Assembly (NCBI RefSeq): GCF_963675165.1
Contig: NC_087390.1
Location: 3,977,301-4,041,300, forward strand
Direction of reading: 5' to 3'
Length of the DNA: 64,000 bases
Origin: Halichondria panicea
Lineage: Eukaryota > Porifera > Demospongiae > Suberitida > Halichondriidae
The notes beneath the pieces were generated by a model, which did no database searches, had not been told where the DNA came from, and worked only from the letters and a program-made list of their open reading frames with translations. A program made the translations under genes and the position numbers. Positions 1-11,354 of this stretch are shown here, piece by piece (the stretch's first letter is position 1; each line of letters starts with the position of its first letter).

Positions 1-30
1 ACAAACACGGACCACATACACACACACACA

Positions 31-61
<31 letters not shown>

Positions 62-92
62 CCACACACACACACACACACACAAACACAAA
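1..92 (+). repeat. CA-rich minisatellite fragment
   Basis: Almost pure (CA)n with one ACACGG motif near the start, like the units of the large arrays at 750-2113 and 11355-20029. It is cut by the window edge. Confidence 0.8.
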
Positions 93-749
93 CATCTATT
101 GACTAATGGAAAATTCATATTGTCAGAACCAAGGTTAGATATTGTACATGTAGCTAAAAGCCACAAAACGCCTAAACTAAGATGATACACCCAGATATGG
201 GAATCACATGCACCTAAACATAATCGTCATGGTACTAAAAACTGGCTAAAAACTGCTAACAAAGAGACAGAACTAAAAAGAATCCTCACAATGGAAAAGA
301 AAGAAACTAATGTTGTCACGTGGGTTACATTTTGCTTATCTTAATTACATAACAATTTACATACAATAATTATAAGGTTGCACATAGACTACCTCCTAAA
401 CAGAAATAAGAAATTTAGCTTGCTTTTCAACTGCATGTTTTGTGGTGTTTAACCATAGTCTATGGTTTGACAGCCACACCCGGACTCCGCATGTATGGGA
501 GTGGTCCCTCCTTTCCTTGAGCTATCCACAAGTCAGGAAATTAAAGGGACCGAAACTTCTGGACTGGCAATGACAGGTCTGGTGCTCCTCTGAAGACCGG
601 AAAAACTATAATTGTTACTATAATTAATAAAACTGTCAATTGAATGTCCTTCATTAAAATCAAATGTGCATTCCGTTTGAGTCAATTTTATGCTTCAGCG
701 GACGAGGTTCCATCCAACCCAGTTAGCCTTGTGCTTACTACCCCTTTCC
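93..749. other. No gene recognised between two CA-array blocks
   Basis: AT-rich single-copy-looking sequence. No open reading frame of family-like composition, no RNA gene and no inverted-repeat ends were recognised. Confidence 0.5.
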
Positions 750-2113
750 AAACACACACGCGGCGTGCACACCCCACTCCACACAACACAGACACACACA
801 ACACAGACACATACACACACAACACACCACACACACACACGGCTTGCACACACACACACATACACACACAACACACCACACACACTCGGCTTGCACACAC
901 CACACACACGCACACACCACACGGCCTGCACACCCCCAACATACAAACACAACACACACACACTCTACACACATACACACCACACTGCACACACACACAC
1001 ACAAACACGGCCCACACACACACACGCACCCAACACACCAAACACACACGACTTGCACACACTCGGCTAGCACACACCACACACACACGCACACACCACA
1101 CGGCTTGCACACCCCTCCCCACACACACCACACACACACATGGCGTGCACACACCCCTTCCCCCCACACACACACACAAACACGGCGTGCACGACACACA
1201 AACACCACACACACGCCACACACACACAAACAAACACACACAAGACACCACACACACGCACACACCACACGGCCTCACTACACACAAACACGGCGTGCAC
1301 ACCCACACACACACATCCCCTCACCACACGGCCTGCACACCCCCTCCTCCACACACAAAGACGGCGTGCACACACACACACGACATGCACACCCCCTCCA
1401 CACACATACATACACACACATACATACACAAACACACCACACACACACGCACACACCACACGGCCTGCACATGGCCTCACACCACACGGCATGCACACCC
1501 CCTCCACACTCCACACACACACCACACCACAAACATACATACACACACATACATACACAAACACACCACACACACGCACACACCACACGGCCTGCACATG
1601 GCCTCACACCACACACAAACACGGCATGCACACCCCCTCCACACTCCACACATACACACCACACACACACGGCTTGCACACACCACACGCACACACCACA
1701 CGGCCTGCACACCCCCTCCCCCACAAACACCGCGTGCATACCCCCACCCCACACACACAACACACCCCTACACACACACACCCACACCATACGCATGCAC
1801 ACCCCCTCCACACACACACACAACACACACACGGCATGCACACCCCCCATAACACACACACACACGACCCCCACACACACCAAACACACACGGCATGCTC
1901 ACACCCCCGACAAAACACACAACACACACACACAACACACACGCCATACACGCCATACACCCATACACACAATACACACAATACACACACGCCTGCGTGT
2001 GGTGTGCACGCCGTGTTTGTGTATATGGTGCACGCCATGTGTGTGTGTGTGTGTGCGTATGTGTGTGGGGGTGTACACACCGTGTGTGTGTGTGGCGGGG
2101 GGTGTGCACGCAT
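750..2113 (+). repeat. CA-rich minisatellite array 1 with internal strand inversion
   Basis: Irregular tandem units built from (CA)n, CCCCCTCC-type pyrimidine blocks and a recurring core GGCGTGCACACC or GGCTTGCACACC. From 750 to about 1990 the CA strand is on top. From about 1993 to 2113 the array switches to the GT strand, with cores such as GGTGTGCACGCCGTG, so the array contains a head-to-head inversion centred near 1992. Long open frames on both strands (Thr-His and Val-Cys repeats) are by-products of the CA periodicity and are not genes. Confidence 0.9.
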
Positions 2114-2389
2114 GTGGTAATGTTCGGTATTTTCGTAACAAACGACTGCAAGACTCCGTATCTTCTGCTGCAGCAACTGAATTGCAGCAACTGAACGAGT
2201 ACAAATGCCAAGAGATCACCAATTGGGACCACTTCTTTTTCTGGTAACCAGATGTGGCAGACTCTTCGCAACCAGAAGCAGGCAAGACTCTTTAACAATA
2301 CAAATTTTTTTAAAAGTTCAATGCTTGAGCATTGTCTTGGAAACTTGGCAAATAAGTATCAGATGTATTCAGCTCGACAGGTTGGGAGG
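2114..2389 (+). repeat. R repeat, copy interrupted by the 5.4-kb element (left part)
   Basis: Matches the repeats at 7748-8509 and 9286-11290. Shared landmarks in order are a GTAATGTT start, the CAGCAACTGAATTGCAGC motif, the CTTCTTTTTCTGG motif, GCAGACTCTTCGCAAC and GCTTGAGCATTGTCTTGG. The copy stops at GTTGGGAGG (2381-2389), which is the left copy of the target duplication of the inserted element. The repeat resumes at 7748 with the same nine bases. Confidence 0.85.
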
Positions 2390-2413
2390 CAGAGGAGATT
2401 GGACGCGCGTCAT
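2390..2413 (+). repeat. Left terminal inverted repeat of the 5.4-kb element
   Basis: 24 bp, identical to the reverse complement of 7724-7747 except at position 9 (A against G). Confidence 0.9.
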
Positions 2414-2573
2414 ACTTGTTAATAATAAATCATGTGATAAATGATGAATATAATTATAAAGGGATCCTAGCAGATCCTTTTTTAGTCATGTCAGCACTTT
2501 CTTTCTGCCAAGTCAGCAGTAATTTTGTTTGCGTGTAGTGAATAATGAATATAGATTGCGGGCGTGTGGGAAG

Positions 2574-5500
2574 ATGGAGGGCAATGGAAAAAGACCAAGG
2601 CATGTTTCCAGTCCTACTTTGCTAACACCTACAAGGCCTCAGAAGAAAAGAATTCCTCTTCGAACATTAGCCTCTCAGGCTCAGCAGTGTTCAGAGCAAA
2701 AGCTTGCTATTGACCAAGGTGCAAATCAACCAGCAGCTGTGGCCACAAGTGTTGACAAGGGGAATCCAGATAGCTGCAGCCAAAAAATAAAAAACAAAGG
2801 TTCTTGTCGAGTATATTATTTTGAGTGGAAAATGTACATGGCCTACTCATAAGATAGCTGAATACTGGGAAACTGTGGCAGGGTACGTGAAAAACAAATA
2901 AAGCACTACATGGATTCGCTCAGGTATTCACTTATTTATAAAGCACACTTGACAATGCATATCTTAACGCTGTGTTGTATAGGCACGTCATGCCGTTCCA
3001 AAGTTCTGAAGCTAATTAAGAAGTTTCCACAACCGGCTGATGCAGCTTTCTCATTTGCAAAACCAAGCCGTGATCATGAACCAACAGTTGTCGTTACTAA
3101 AGATGTTGGCATTCAGTGTGACATCAGACAGAAAGATACTATTTGTATAGAGGTACAACAACCACTTCTTACGGCAGAGACTTGCCAAATGCCGATAAAG
3201 AGACGGAGACTGATGACCAAACCATTGATATGGATTCGATATCTAAGTTATTTTCAAAACATTTGCAAAGAAATAGGTTTGGATGTACCAAATAACTTTC
3301 TCAAACTCTCAGCTTCTGCCATGATCAATCTACGCGAAAATAATCGCGAAAATACTGTGTACAATCTTGTCCTTGGCATTGGAACAATGAGAGAAGATGG
3401 GAGTGACTCTTGCTTCCCTGTAAAGCGAATGCCAATGGGCTTAGTGGAGTATGCAGTAAGTTTTTTCTCCGTAAAAGATATGCATGTATAGCTATATAAT
3501 TGTATAGCTGCAATAATTATTTTATTTGCACACAGGTTATATCATGTCCAGTCGACTATAGGTCATGACTTCAAACCATGTATAGCCATTACGGTCAGCA
3601 ATGGGCTAAGTTGCACCATGGCCCTTATTGGAGCACATCCAATGTACACGACAATAGTACTGGACGGCAACTAGTACTGGACGGCAACGAATAATCGAGC
3701 AGGTTGCATGTTATTTTCATGCACATAATTAGCATTTGTGACCAACCCTGCATGACATGTAATTATTGTACATGCTATTTTCTTTTCAGACTTCTATATC
3801 AATTTAATTATATTCATGCATGCAGGCGCTGGTGAACATCCCAGCAGTTTCTGAGCGAAGCTTGCGTAAAGATATTTCTGAAACCAATATAACTTTGGAT
3901 GCATCAATTCAGGTATTATAATTACTATTAGTGTGTAATTCATAGCTATATACATGCACTATTGTAATTTTATAGCAATCAGTGCTTGATCAAGCTGCAA
4001 GTGTGCATCCGGACGCATGGTGGTGGATTAAAACTGACGGGGTTGATATAGTTTGTGGATTAGGAGAATCAATGAGAGGTGAATGGTCTGGGGGGGATAT
4101 TGACTTGAATGATGGCAGTTTAAAGATCATGTATGACGAACATCAGAAGTTGCTAAAATTTATCGATGACATGGGAATAGTTCAAAGTTGCTATATAACT
4201 GAACTGAAAGAAGTTGATGAGCTCCTTCTCAAAGATCTAATTCACATCACAAAATGTAAGAATAATATAGAAAATGCATGTGATGACACTTCTATATAAT
4301 TATACCATGTTCCGTAGGTCTTCAAAACGTGTCTAAGGATTACTCAGAAAAGCAAGCTAAACATCATGTAGAAAACGAACTTATGAAACTCGCTTGGGAC
4401 ACACAGGAACTTAGTTCTATCAACTGGACGACAGTTGCGAGTAGAGAGTACAGTTTTGCAGGAAAAGCTACAAGATAATGATTACGATATTGTCGTTGAT
4501 AATTTTCCTAGACAGCTTGAAGAGTTCAAGATGAAATTAAAAGCTTTTTTCAGAAGAAGTATTAAGTATAGACGACAAGTTGCCACTCATGCTCTGGTTG
4601 TAATGATTAGTCCTGAGCAGAGAGCTAAGAAGCCATGTGCTTTACCTGTTCAATGCTTATCATGTAACATGCTAAAGGATGAAAAAATACGTTCAATTAT
4701 TGATGATGTTATAGAACAGATGGCAAAGAAAGGCATGAAAGTTGCTGGTAAGTGGTGTTAGGGTGTGTCTCATAATTATATAGTTCCGAGAAATACACAC
4801 TAACATGCATAATGCAGGTGTTGTTACTGATGGGGAGTGGAACACTTTGAGATCCAAAGGTTGTACGAGGCCTCTAAGTATTTTCGAAATTCTATCAGAC
4901 GTGAGAAATAAGTATAGCAGGAATAGCATTGGAACTTTGACAAATATGTTGACTCCAAAAGGTATGCAGGGTCTTACATGCAATAATAATGTTGGTTGTA
5001 ATGTTGTGTGCATAATTATACACACGTCAGTATCCTCCAGTGGTGAAGTTACAGCATTGCACAGAAATTCTCCTGTCAGTGAGACCACATTGAGAGAAAT
5101 TGCAGTATGGATGGAAGAAGGGTGTACAATGAAAGATGTGGTTGCACGCCTTCGACCAAAATCTGTACCGCCGGGGTATTCCACTACAGAGTGGAAAGAA
5201 GGTTTGTTCTTATAGATCCAGGCATGTGTACTGTATGTATAGAGTAGGAGTAGAATTATAATGAGTCACCTAAACTAATTTGCTACTATACTCTTGGCTA
5301 TACTTTGTCTTTTAGCACATGCATGCATGGGCACTCTATATAGTCATGACATCACAAATGTGACGTAACTATTACTATTATTACAATTGTAGTAACTATT
5401 TTTGAGTATTATAATGTGCACTTCTTGCAACAGGCAAAGAGGAACTCCTAGACGATAAAATGCGATCAATTTTAGCCCAGTTTGAGTATTCTAAACGAAT

Positions 5501-6731
5501 CAAAGAATATGTAGGACAAGGAATCCCCTTCAATTGTCATTTGATTGTTCTTGAGGTTCACAAGCACACAGGTCATGTAATTTGCCATAGAGAAGATGGA
5601 GCTCACCTACTAAAGGTTTGTGTGTGATAATACCATGACTTGTATTAAAGTGTATATAATAAATTACATCTCGGAAAATTATATACAGAGGATGGCGACA
5701 TGCTTACGGCAGGGTAAAGTAAAGGGAGTGAGATTAGAACGGTTCTTAGAAGCTCTCTATGACCCTAGTACAAGGCTAACATATCCGGCAATTACAGGAG
5801 TTCGAAAGCAGTCTGTTATCGATGCAGAACGTTTATTTGGTAAAGATGTATTGGAATTCATGGAGAGAAAAAATTATAAGGCAGAGGCAAAATATATTCG
5901 GGTAATTCGAAACTGGAGAAGAGCAATAGATGAAAGGGGTCTAACAGAGGATTCTCGACAAACATATTTGCAAGATGTCAAAGATTTCATCAACGAAGAC
6001 CTAATTCCTTGGTTCTCCGCAACAGATCCCACTGCAGACTATAGTACAATTGAAATTAATAGGTAAGGCAAGGCATTAATTTATAAACTCTGTAATTAAG
6101 ATGTTGTTCACTTTTGCATTTCAGACGAATTGACCGAATTAAAGGTTTCACTAGAGAAACATTAATTGGCCTGACAGCAAATATTGAGACCAGACAATGG
6201 CGATATCTATTCAATCTGGCACAGAAGATTGCCCCTGAGCACCCGCGCTCTTCGTCATCTGATGATGTAGAGTGCTTTTTTAGTATTCTCAGAAACTGTG
6301 TTGGAGAAAATTTTACAATGAAGCAGGTACACCAAATCTATACCAACGCCAGCACGCATAATTATATTATGTACATAATAATTATAATAATTATATAGGT
6401 ACACTATGGATGGAGGAAAGTTTGTATAGAGTTTACAAAAAGAATGGACCCTGACCTTCTCTTCTATTATTTTACAAGTAATAGTCGATATTATGAAGAA
6501 GAATTGCCGAGCTTTAATGCACTCATCGTAAAAGCTAAGGAACCCCTCCGAGCTCCAAGACGGGAACAACTCGCACTAAGCAATGGTTGTCGAATAGCAA
6601 CTCTTCCTGTTAGAAATAGTCTAAGTGTTAGAGCCACCTTTCACAATATTGCCATCAATCTACCACCCTTACCTAATCAATGTACACCATCTCAAATATC
6701 AAATGAACATTCATATGGACAGCAACAATAA
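2574..6731 (+). pseudogene. Multi-exon transposase-like gene, degraded
   Basis: Spliced by eye with GT-AG introns. Exons: about 2574-2799, 2983-3455, 3826-3912, 3976-4255, 4318-4747, 4818-4961, 5031-5201, 5434-5615, 5689-6062, 6125-6326 and 6399-6731, roughly 965 residues. Junction phases agree, and most introns are 62-73 bp. Recognisable blocks are a WWWIKTDGVD segment near 4012, a VVTDGEWN segment near 4820 and a DDVECFF segment near 6265. The two Asp and the Glu could form a DDE-like triad (inference). The last block recalls the C-terminal acidic motif of P-element/THAP transposases. I recall uncharacterised multi-copy homologues in corals, hydroids and sponges. Lesions: a coding-like 2826-2923 stretch lies out of frame and carries a TAA at 2899-2901, and there is one net frame change between about 4390 and 4475. 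Start chosen at ATG 2574, 160 bp inside the left TIR. Confidence 0.65.
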
Positions 6732-6797
6732 TAAAACACAAAACTAAACATAAAATTAATAATATAGTGATTAATGTTTGCGTATCATGTTATACTT

Positions 6798-7633
6798 TTA
6801 CATCTTTTTGCTCTGAAATTTGTGTACAATGTCACCCCATCTTCCTCTTTTTATAATCTTTATTCCACAATACCAACCCGGAGATCGCCAGTGCAATAAA
6901 AATTTTGTCCAATCTAGTTTAACTGAAACAATTTTGTCTTCGTGCATCGCTCGGTGGACACTCTCCAATACTTCTCTAACGAGGTATCCTATACGATTCC
7001 ATTTGAGTCAAGAAAAACTTGAACTGCTATGGCACGTGAGATTCGATGCCTCGTGTATCACTCTTACTTCAATGGGTATGCCTTTGCTGTGTAATCTATT
7101 CACTTCAGCCAGATGCGTTTGGTACTGCTCCTCTTTTGCAGATCCAATACATTTAAACACAACGCCTTCTTGGTCATTGACATCATTAATACCTTGGTGA
7201 TCGACATCATCAGCAGCACCTGTACTATTTGTTGTAGACATTGATGGTGGTATATCTGGTGGTAGAAGATTCCAATTCCAAACAACAAGCACTTTGTTGT
7301 CGAAAGTGTTGAGCTCTAGCTCTACATTTGACTTCATAAATTCGTCCATAGGAATAAAAAAACTATTCTTACAGCCAGTGCACACTGATATCATAGTGTT
7401 CACCTTCACTAGCTCAGAAGTTTCTCGAATAAATCCATCATAGCTAGTCATGCTGTCGTCCTTTGCGTACTTAACGTGCGTAAATTTAACTTCTAGGACT
7501 GGAAAACTAGGCACAGTACAGTATAGCCAATTACCTCTCCTCGGGTATGTATAAACAGAAGAGTATGATTATCAAGGTCCTCTCCGCAACTCTGACAAAG
7601 ATCAGGCTCTCCAACATTAGCTGCAACTGCCAT
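6798..7633 (-). pseudogene. HIRAN-domain-like partner gene, degraded
   Basis: Read on the minus strand from ATG 7633. The first exon has a CxxC near its start (LCQSCGED). After a short intron (about 7534-7499), the block LEVKFTHVKY to ICTGCKNSFF-type residues follows, then VVFKCIGSAKEEQYQ (near 7150). The last block resembles the first strand and helix of HIRAN domains, which bind DNA 3' ends in proteins such as HLTF. Coding similarity continues past a frameshift near 7040 (AIAVQVFLDSNG) and an in-frame TAG soon after. It ends in HWRSPGWYCGIKI at a TAA at 6798-6800. It converges on the transposase-like gene, and both lie within one pair of TIRs, so it probably travelled as an accessory protein of the element. 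Pseudogene in this copy. Confidence 0.55.
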
Positions 7634-7723
7634 GATGCCCACTCGCGATCTCACGGGGGGCTTGCTGCGTACATACGCGAGCAATCAGCAATTGAAGTTG
7701 TGTCACATGATATGTGACACTGA

Positions 7724-7747
7724 ATGACGCGCGTCCAACCTCCTCTG
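7724..7747 (-). repeat. Right terminal inverted repeat of the 5.4-kb element
   Basis: Ends in CCTCTG, followed at once by the second copy of GTTGGGAGG at 7748-7756. Confidence 0.9.
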
Positions 7748-8509
7748 GTTGGGAGGGTTGGCAGTAGACGGGAAAGATTTTGTGGTTGGTAGAAGAGATG
7801 TCGTGATACCTTCGTTTTTGAGGGATCTCTATTTCCAAGAACCATTTACGAGAAGGGCCCGGGTTTTTCCTTGCTTGTCGAATCATCCAGAGCATGGAAA
7901 CCACCTCCTTCAGCCGGCCTTTTCCAGTGACACACTGTACTTGGTATCAAATTGGGCATGAATTAACTAACGGTAGTAGTGAACAAGGGAGGGTAATTGA
8001 TTGCCCAACTACCTCCAGAAACAGTAACAGGCCAGAAACAGTAACAGGAACAGACACACTAAACACAAGCAGGCATAGATGAAAAATACTAAACACAAGC
8101 AGGAGATTGTGCGCGTGACTCTCCGCTGGTACCATTTTTATTCCTTTTCTAGGAGGAACACAGCCTTACGGCCACGAGGTGCAGGCACCTGAGAAGTTAT
8201 TAAGCGAGGTATTTTCTTTGCTTGAGAGAACCACGTATCTTCTGCTGTAGCAACAGAATTGCAGCAACTGCACAACTGCATAATTATGCAAAAGATCACC
8301 AATTGTGGCAAGTGCTCTCAGAACAAAACTTACCACTTCTTTTTCTGGTGGCAGAAGAACTTATTCCAACCAGGAGCAGGCAACCAGGAGCAGGCAAGAC
8401 TCTTTAACAAGACAAATTGCTTTAAAACTTCCATCATCATCAATCCCATAGCTTGAGCATTGTCTTGGAAACTTGGCAAATAAGTATCAGATGTTGAGGT
8501 CGTATTCAA
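7748..8509 (+). repeat. R repeat, right part of the interrupted copy plus the next unit
   Basis: Continues from 2389 across the insertion. Landmarks: GGTTGGCAGTAGACGGG, a GTCGTGATACCTTCG block, the AAATTGGGCATGAATTAAC block, CCAGAAACAGTAACAGG (duplicated here), TTACGGCCACGAGGTGCAGG, then the CTGAATTGCAGC-type block and GAGCATTGTCTTGGAAAC. It ends at GTATTCAA (8502-8509), the left target duplication of the 776-bp element. No coding capacity recognised. Confidence 0.8.
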
Positions 8510-9285
8510 TAGCCTCTACACAGGCTCTCCTTTTTCTGTTCTTTATCACAATCGTTATCACAATCGTTCAATAAGATAAAATACTGTATTAATCGTTCAA
8601 TGAGATAAAATACGGTATTAATTGGAGGAATAAAGAAAGAAATAGACGTAGAGTTAGGAAAAAGGAGAGCCTGTATCGGGAAGTCGCGTGAGGGTGGTAG
8701 AAGGGTGAAAATGAGCGTGGGCATGCTGAGCTAGAGATGTTGGACTGCCCACGCAGAGATCTATGACTAATAAAACTTTGCCTGCAGCAAGCTGGACATG
8801 GACTTGGAACTGGAAGTTTGCAAGCACTATAGCTAGCTATACCTTAGGCTTAGCTAGATGATCTACTAGTTATGTGTTCAGATTATATCAGACTATCCAC
8901 CTTTTCTTGTGTCTTTCTACATACTATAGTCTACTGATAGTATAGATCTAGTCATCATTATCATATAGCAGGTAGCTACTTCCACCAGAGCTGGCCACGC
9001 TGGTTCTCTGATCTGACTTGCAGCACAGCTTGGTGGTTGTCTCAGTACGTACAGTCTTATTAATTAACTCTGAATGCGTGGGAGAATATCTTACGTCACG
9101 ATTGTGGGCTACATATCGCCCACGTTCATAAAAATCCTTGTGGATCACGCGATTTCCCGAACCAGGCCTTCCTTTTTCTTAACTGTACGCCCATTTCTTT
9201 CTTTGCTGCCTCACTATGCCTTTCTTATGATTTATGGATGAACAGTGACAACAGCAAGAAAAAGTAAGGCCTGGGATCGAGGCTA
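8510..9285. mobile_element. 776-bp non-autonomous TIR element with 8-bp target duplication
   Basis: The exact direct duplication GTATTCAA flanks it (8502-8509 and 9286-9293). Imperfect TIRs begin TAGCCTC at both ends; the right end reads TAGCCTCGATCCCAGGCC inward. The inserted sequence splits an R repeat whose other copies read straight through. No transposase is encoded; an unrelated AT-rich interior includes short frames only. The first nine bases of the right end (TAGCCTCGA) are shared with the RecQ-carrying element at 44912-49977, which also makes an 8-bp duplication. It could be a deletion derivative or cousin mobilised by that type of element. Confidence 0.75.
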
Positions 9286-11290
9286 GTATTCAACAGGTTG
9301 GGAGGGTTGGCAGTGGACGGGAAAGATTCTTGTGGTTGGTGGAAGAGATGTCGTGATACCTTCGTTTTTGAGAGATATTCATGACTCTATTTCCATGAAC
9401 CATTTACGAAAGGGCCCACGTTTTTATTTGCTTGTCGAATCATCCAGAGCGTGGAAACCACCTTCTTCAGCCGGTCTTTTCCAGTGACACACTGCTCTTT
9501 AATAGCAGAACTGTAGTGGTGAACAAGGGAGTGTATTTGATTGCCCTACTACCTCCAGAAACAGTAACAGGGGAGACACACTTATTTCTAGGATGCACAC
9601 CGCCTTTACGGCCACGAGTTGCAGGCACCTGAGAAGTTATTAAGCGAGAAATGTTAGGTATTTTCGTAACAAACGACTGCAAGACTCCGCATCAGCTGCA
9701 CAGCAACTGAATTGCAGCAACTGAATGAGTACAAATTCACTAATTCTGGCAAGTGCTATCAGAGCAAAACTGACCACTTCTTTTCTGGTAACCAGATGTA
9801 GCAGACTCTTCGCAGCAGGCAAGACTCTTTAACAAGACAAAAATACTTTAAACTTCCATCATCATCAATCCCATAGCTTGAGCATTGTCTTGGAAACTTG
9901 GCAAATAAGTATCAAATGTTGAGGTCGTATTCAGGTTGGGAGGGGCAGTAGACTGCTCTTTAATAGCAGACATTGTACTTGTTAGCTTTTCTCAAATTGG
10001 GCATGATGGTGTTGGTGAACAAGGGAGTGTAATTGATTGCCCCAGAAACAGTAACAGGGACAGACACACGCAGGACGTGGGAGCATAGACTTGCGTGACT
10101 CTCCGCTGGTACCATTTTTATTTCTAGGAGGCACACCGCCTTACGGCGAAGAGGTGCAGGCAGCGAGTAATGTTATGTATTTTCTGCTGCAGCAACTGAA
10201 TTGCAGCAACTGAATGAGTACAAATGCCAAGAGATCACCAATTGGGGCAAGTGCTATCAGAGCAAATCTGACCACTTTTTCTGGTAACCAGATGTGGCAG
10301 ACTCTTCGCAACTAGGAGCAGGCAAGTTAACAAGACAAATTGCTTTAAAACTTTCATCATTATCAATCCCATAGCTTGAGCATTGTTTTGGAAATCAGTA
10401 TCAGATGTTGAGGTCTTAATCAGCTCAGACAGGTTGGGAGGGTTGGCAGTAGACTGGAAAGACACTTGTTAGCTTTTCTCAAATTGGGCATGAATTAACT
10501 AACGGTGGTGGGGAGTGTAATTGATTGCCCTACTACCCTACTACCTCCAGAAACAGTATAACAGGGACAGACACACTAAACACAAGCAGGACGTGGGAGC
10601 ATAGATGAAAAAGACTTGCGTAACTAAACACAAGCAGGAGAGTGTGCACGTGGGAGCATAGAGCACGTGGGAGCATAGATGAAAAAGACTTGCGTGACTC
10701 TCCGCTGGTACTTCCTTTTCTAGGAGACACCGCCTTACGGCCACGAGGTGTAGGCACCTGAGATGTTATTAAGCGAGTAATGTTAGGTATTTTCTGCTGC
10801 AGCAACTGAATTGCAGCAACTGAACGGTACAAATGCCAAGAGATCACCAATTGGGGCAAGTGCTATCAGAGCAAAACTGACCACTTCTTTTTCTGGTAAC
10901 CAGATGTGGCAGACTCTTTGCAACCAGGAGCAGGCAAGACTCTTTTACAAGACAAATTGCTTTAAAACTTCCATCATCATCAATCCCATAGCTTGAGCAT
11001 TCACAAGCGTCCAGAGCATGGAAACCACCTCCGGCCTTTTCCAGTGACATACTGCTCTTTGATAGCAGACATTGTACTAGGTAGCTTTTCTCAAATTGGG
11101 CATGAATTAACTAAAGGTGGTGGTGAACAAGGGAGTGTAATTGATTGCCCTCCAGAAACAGTAACAGGCCAGAAACAGTAACAAGGAGAGACACACTAAA
11201 CACAAGCAGGACGTGGGAGCATAGACTTGCGTGACTTTCAGCTGGTACCATTTTTATTCCTTTTTAAAGATTAATTTAAGTTCCGTTTGA
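9286..11290 (+). repeat. Tandem R repeats, about four diverged copies
   Basis: Copies anchored on GGTTGGGAGG at 9296, 9934 and 10432, with a further anchor-less copy from about 10995. Spacings are about 638, 498 and 560 bp because internal segments are lost or duplicated. Each copy keeps the CTCCGCTGGTACCATTTTTA, ACGGC-rich, CAGCAACTGAATTGCAGC and GCAGACTCTTCGCA blocks. They are not open in any frame. The array abuts the CA minisatellite on both its outer sides (2113 and about 11340), so R and the CA array may be parts of one higher-order unit. Confidence 0.8.
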
Positions 11291-11354
11291 GTTGTAACGC
11301 GAACAGTTGAACAGTTGACACAATTTCTCCACACAAATGATACTTCACATCACA

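Larger units (their letters stand above)
2390..7747. mobile_element. TIR DNA transposon with two convergent genes and 9-bp target duplication
   Basis: Seen directly: a 24-bp terminal inverted repeat matching at 23 of 24 positions (2390-2413 and 7724-7747), starting CAGAGGAGRTTGGACGCGCG. The exact direct duplication GTTGGGAGG flanks it (2381-2389 and 7748-7756). A subterminal inverted 9-mer ATCATGTGA lies at 2429-2437, with its complement at 7703-7711. The host is an R repeat, and other R copies at 9297, 9935 and 10433 carry GTTGGGAGG only once, so they act as paralogous empty sites. Inside are a transposase-like gene (+, 2574-6731) and a HIRAN-like gene (-, 7633-6798), tail to tail 66 bp apart. 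The superfamily is not assigned. The CAG start resembles hAT ends, but a 9-bp duplication would be atypical for hAT and fits Mutator or Merlin-like sizes better. Both genes carry lesions, so this copy is probably dead. Confidence 0.88.

Noticed and set aside
1..2113. Telomeric or subtelomeric repeat
   Set aside because: No TTAGGG-type or other canonical telomere motif, and the array is interior with gene-like sequence on both sides of the related arrays.
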